Positions 61,009 to 64,000 of a stretch of 64,000 nt of DNA are shown here, piece by piece. The position numbers and the translations under genes are program-made. Each line of letters starts with the position of its first letter. Position 1 is the stretch's first letter. The stretch is taken from the NCBI RefSeq assembly GCF_047496725.1, contig NC_132974.1:7864001-7928000 (forward strand), read 5' to 3'. Under the pieces are notes generated by a model. The model had not been told where the DNA came from. It searched no databases and saw only the letters and a list, made by a program, of their open reading frames with translations. This DNA is from Anoplolepis gracilipes (taxonomy: Eukaryota; Arthropoda; Insecta; Hymenoptera; Formicidae).

Positions 61009-62214
61009 CACAATAATCAACCAACCAACATACCAAATGGAATTGCACGAAATACGCTATGCAATTGACGCGCCAAAAATATGAATAAATCTGTGAATAA
61101 AATGTAATAAATTACCTTTATTGCTCCGACAAAGCCCGATGCCATTCCAAACCTGTTTATCGTCTCCTTTATCCATTATGCATCTTTCAAAGTATTCACA
61201 AGATACTTGCACTTAATTATGATCGTAAATATAACTAAATAATCAAATATATCACCTAATATTTTTGGACATTACGTTATACTGATACGGACCGATACTT
61301 TTCTGCTTGATTGTCGTCGTACAAATGATAAAATTACGCGTTTAGTGCGTTATATACATACAAAAAATTTGGTACTCTTGCGTGGATGAATAGATAGTAC
61401 ACAATCATCCGTCTTTCAACTCGGCACTCCCGATACTCATTTAAAACCCGCTATTTACAATAACGCGGTTTAATTATCTTAAATCTCAATGTTGCCTACA
61501 AATATCGAAAGACGTAAATCGCGATCGCGCAATCAATAATAGGTGTACTGAGACAACCGGTCGTTATTCAATTCGGCACTCCCGACACTTGTTCGCTTGC
61601 AAAATTTTCTTTTGACCGATAAAAAGACGCGAGAACAGAGAGAAAGCAGCAACGATTCCCCAGAAACTGACCCCTGCAACGCTGTAGCTGTAGCACGGAA
61701 CGCAAGAACTCCTCTCCATAGGCTGTCGGGTTGGTTTCTGTGCGATAAGGCGCAACCGTGTTAATGTAATAGCATGTAATATCATTTTCTCTCTACTCGA
61801 AGAAAATATTATAATAAAAATTGTATAATATTTGTAACTGTGAAATATATACTAACATATATATATAAAAGAAATCGCGCGATAATTTTATTAAAATATT
61901 ATGTATTGTATTTATATGTATTATATTTTGAAGAAATATTGCGACTCTTCAAACACCTTGATGCACAATTAATCGTTAAAAAAATAGAATAAATACACAA
62001 CTTATAATTTGTATGCACATATATATACAATTAATTTATCATAAATGAGCGGAGAATATCTCAGCGCGTACTATGATGATACGTTATCTAATTCGATAAG
62101 CTGATGTAGATTATTAGACATAGCAGTGATGCTGGAAACAAACGGATCCCGGTAGTATGTGGAAGGGATCTCTTTTTACTTTTTAATTTAGAACTTTTCA
62201 TAAATCTATTATAG
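61009..62214. other. AT-rich sequence, nothing identified
   Basis: A 73-codon minus-strand frame at 61564-61785 has no support. CGGCACTCCCGA with short flanks occurs twice (about 61423 and 61572), a small dispersed duplication. Confidence 0.45.
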
Positions 62215-62412
62215 AAGTCTTAAGCGCTTAAAATCTGATAAAAAGTACTACAAAAATCGTCGACAGACAAAGTGAGACGCAGCGTGAACTTGGCGTTTCA
62301 GTTTGTTAATAACTCGAATTACTTGTTTAATCTATCAAGAAGTCTAAAACTATTAAAAATAAAGTTAGAATTCTTAATTAATGAATTTCCATGAAGTGAG
62401 ACGCCAGTTTCA
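62215..62412. mobile_element. Partial second copy of the foldback element
   Basis: AGCGTGAACTTGGCGTTTCA and, further on, CTATTAAAAATAAAG and GAGACGCCAG align in the same order with 60892-61000 of the element at 60325-61008, at perhaps two-thirds identity. The left part also shares AAGCGCTT and CTACAAAAA blocks. It looks like an older, truncated relative. Confidence 0.55.
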
Positions 62413-64000
62413 CACATACACATGTGCGAATGCTTACGCGTCAGACGTCGCTAATTTACCAAGTGAAATAATATGTAAATTTTCGTCGCTTTTGATCAGA
62501 AAGCAACGCGCTATCAGCTACGTCATCATCCGCGAGATCTAATTTACGAAGGCACTGTTTGTCATTCTATGCATTAGCAAAGGAACGCTGGGCGATAATC
62601 GTTTAAATGATACATATTGTTGAAACAGATATGCGCATAGTATAGTATAGTACGTTGCGAGATTCTCCTATTTTAGCGCATCCAGAGATTCATGGATTTT
62701 AGGTCAGATGCCAGCCAGTATATGACAAAATGTTTCACTTCGGAATTTTGCTATCTCTCCTCTCAGTACACAACTCCATCAATTACATTTTAGTTTTTAG
62801 CTAAATGGAGAGTCGACTTCTTGCATGTTCGAGCCAAAAACCTCGTTCGATGACCTTCGTTCTCGTTGTCGTGGGAAAAAGCGTAGTAATTACATCGATT
62901 TGAAACCTATCGGATTCGAAGTTAGATTCCATTAAATTCCGCGATTTCCTACCGCTTCTGCGCTCATATATCTCGATGACGCACCTAAGAGTCGATTGAA
63001 GACTCGTCCTGTTTGACAAGTACTCGCAAAAACTTAACTAACCATACAAGACGTGCTCCATCGAAACCGACCAATAATTCTCTGGAGCTATTAGTAAAAC
63101 TGTGATTTTATAATGTCGCTTCGATAGTCAGTTAATTGAATGAAAATGATAAGAAGTAGAAAATGAGCTAATTTTTAACTTTTCCATTAATATTTTTATA
63201 TAGCTTTTATTGTGTAGAGATTCAGTCTAACGAATGCAGAAAAGTTACTGCAAGAAAATTAATGACTCTTATAAAATAGGTGTTTTTTAAATTCTTTTTT
63301 AAAATGCAAATCTATAAATTATGCGTTATATAACGTATTCCTTTTGAGAACATTATCATACACATATATGTATAATTTATATAAATATAATTTATATAGA
63401 CATAATTTATGTTTTATATTTTAAATCATATTTTTATGTTAATTTAAAGCGTTGCCTATCTTTATGCTGACTAAGAATATATGTCAATGTCTGATTTTAT
63501 CTACAATACATCGACATATTATCGGTCAAAGAACTCGTATATCTCTTCCTTCATGTGAGATACAATAATTTTAATTTATTTATGGCTACATGATTTTTTT
63601 ATAAGGACTTTTTTTAAACGTCATTCTTGTGTATACAGAAATCGAAATTCTACAGATTGGGAGCGGTGAACATCAATTCCAAATTTTTTTTAAGTTTATT
63701 CTTTTTATTTTATTGTTAATGTACGTATATCCAAATTGCATGTTTGTCGATATTTGAATTTTGGTGGTTATAATGTCTCAATAATAAAATATGAAGAGTA
63801 TTTAAATTTTATTACATCAACTTTAGCTGCAGATTTTTTTATGAATTTGTTGGATAGTCAATTAAAATATAAGAGAGTCATAACAAGTAACAACTTTTCA
63901 TTATTATATATTTTCGTAGATATCTCTTTCTCTCTCTCCACTTTTAAATTAAAATTTTTATTTTAAATTAACTTTAAATTAATAGATTAATTAATTTTGT
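62413..64000. other. Right edge, no supported gene
   Basis: Mixed to 63.1 kb, then AT-rich. Short open frames at 62801-63019 (-) and 63736-63966 (+) have no splice or domain support. Confidence 0.5.

Overview
This looks like nuclear DNA from an insect, most likely a hymenopteran such as an ant. CpG-rich blocks with many CGs on both strands alternate with AT-rich stretches. Long (GA)n/(CT)n and (AT)n microsatellites are frequent. Apparent introns carry GT...AG ends, and no long open frame, operon or bacterial signal is present. The assignment rests on overall texture only; no gene was matched to a species.

Most of the window reads as intron or intergenic sequence. Two places rise above that background. 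At 46330-46666 (+) an intact open frame encodes a divergent GATA-type zinc finger, with the Cys spacing CX2CX17CX2C, a Trp at the usual place and the LCNAC signature. At 24334-26457 (+) a complete small gene can be assembled: a TATA box, a 19-residue signal-peptide exon, three further exons with matching reading phase, four cysteines, a stop codon and a poly(A) signal. It would encode a secreted peptide of about 62 residues that I do not recognise.

Layout. 0-6 kb: a candidate minus-strand exon at the left edge, a CpG-rich block with a perfect 8 x 7 bp tandem repeat, then AT-rich DNA. 6 kb: a TATA/initiator pair and a possible untranslated first exon. 13.6-14.1 kb: a CpG-rich block ending in a short coding start and a strong splice donor. 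15.7-22 kb: three minus-strand candidate exons whose phases fit each other and the one at 0.5 kb. 24.3-26.5 kb: the secreted-peptide gene. 27-36 kb: CpG-rich DNA full of microsatellites, including facing GA and CT tracts around 31.2-32.2 kb. 38.4-39 kb: a 201-codon open frame of doubtful meaning. 41-46 kb: AT-rich and empty. 46.3 kb: the zinc-finger exon. 51-57 kb: several weak plus-strand exon candidates. 60.3-62.4 kb: a foldback DNA-transposon remnant and a second partial copy.

Caution: a window of this size contains many chance open frames, and chance pairs of good splice sites around short open stretches are expected. Single-exon calls are therefore given low confidence. If the zinc finger belongs to a serpent-like GATA factor, much of the window could be its long introns and the peptide gene could be nested inside it, but no second finger or other GATA exon is visible here.
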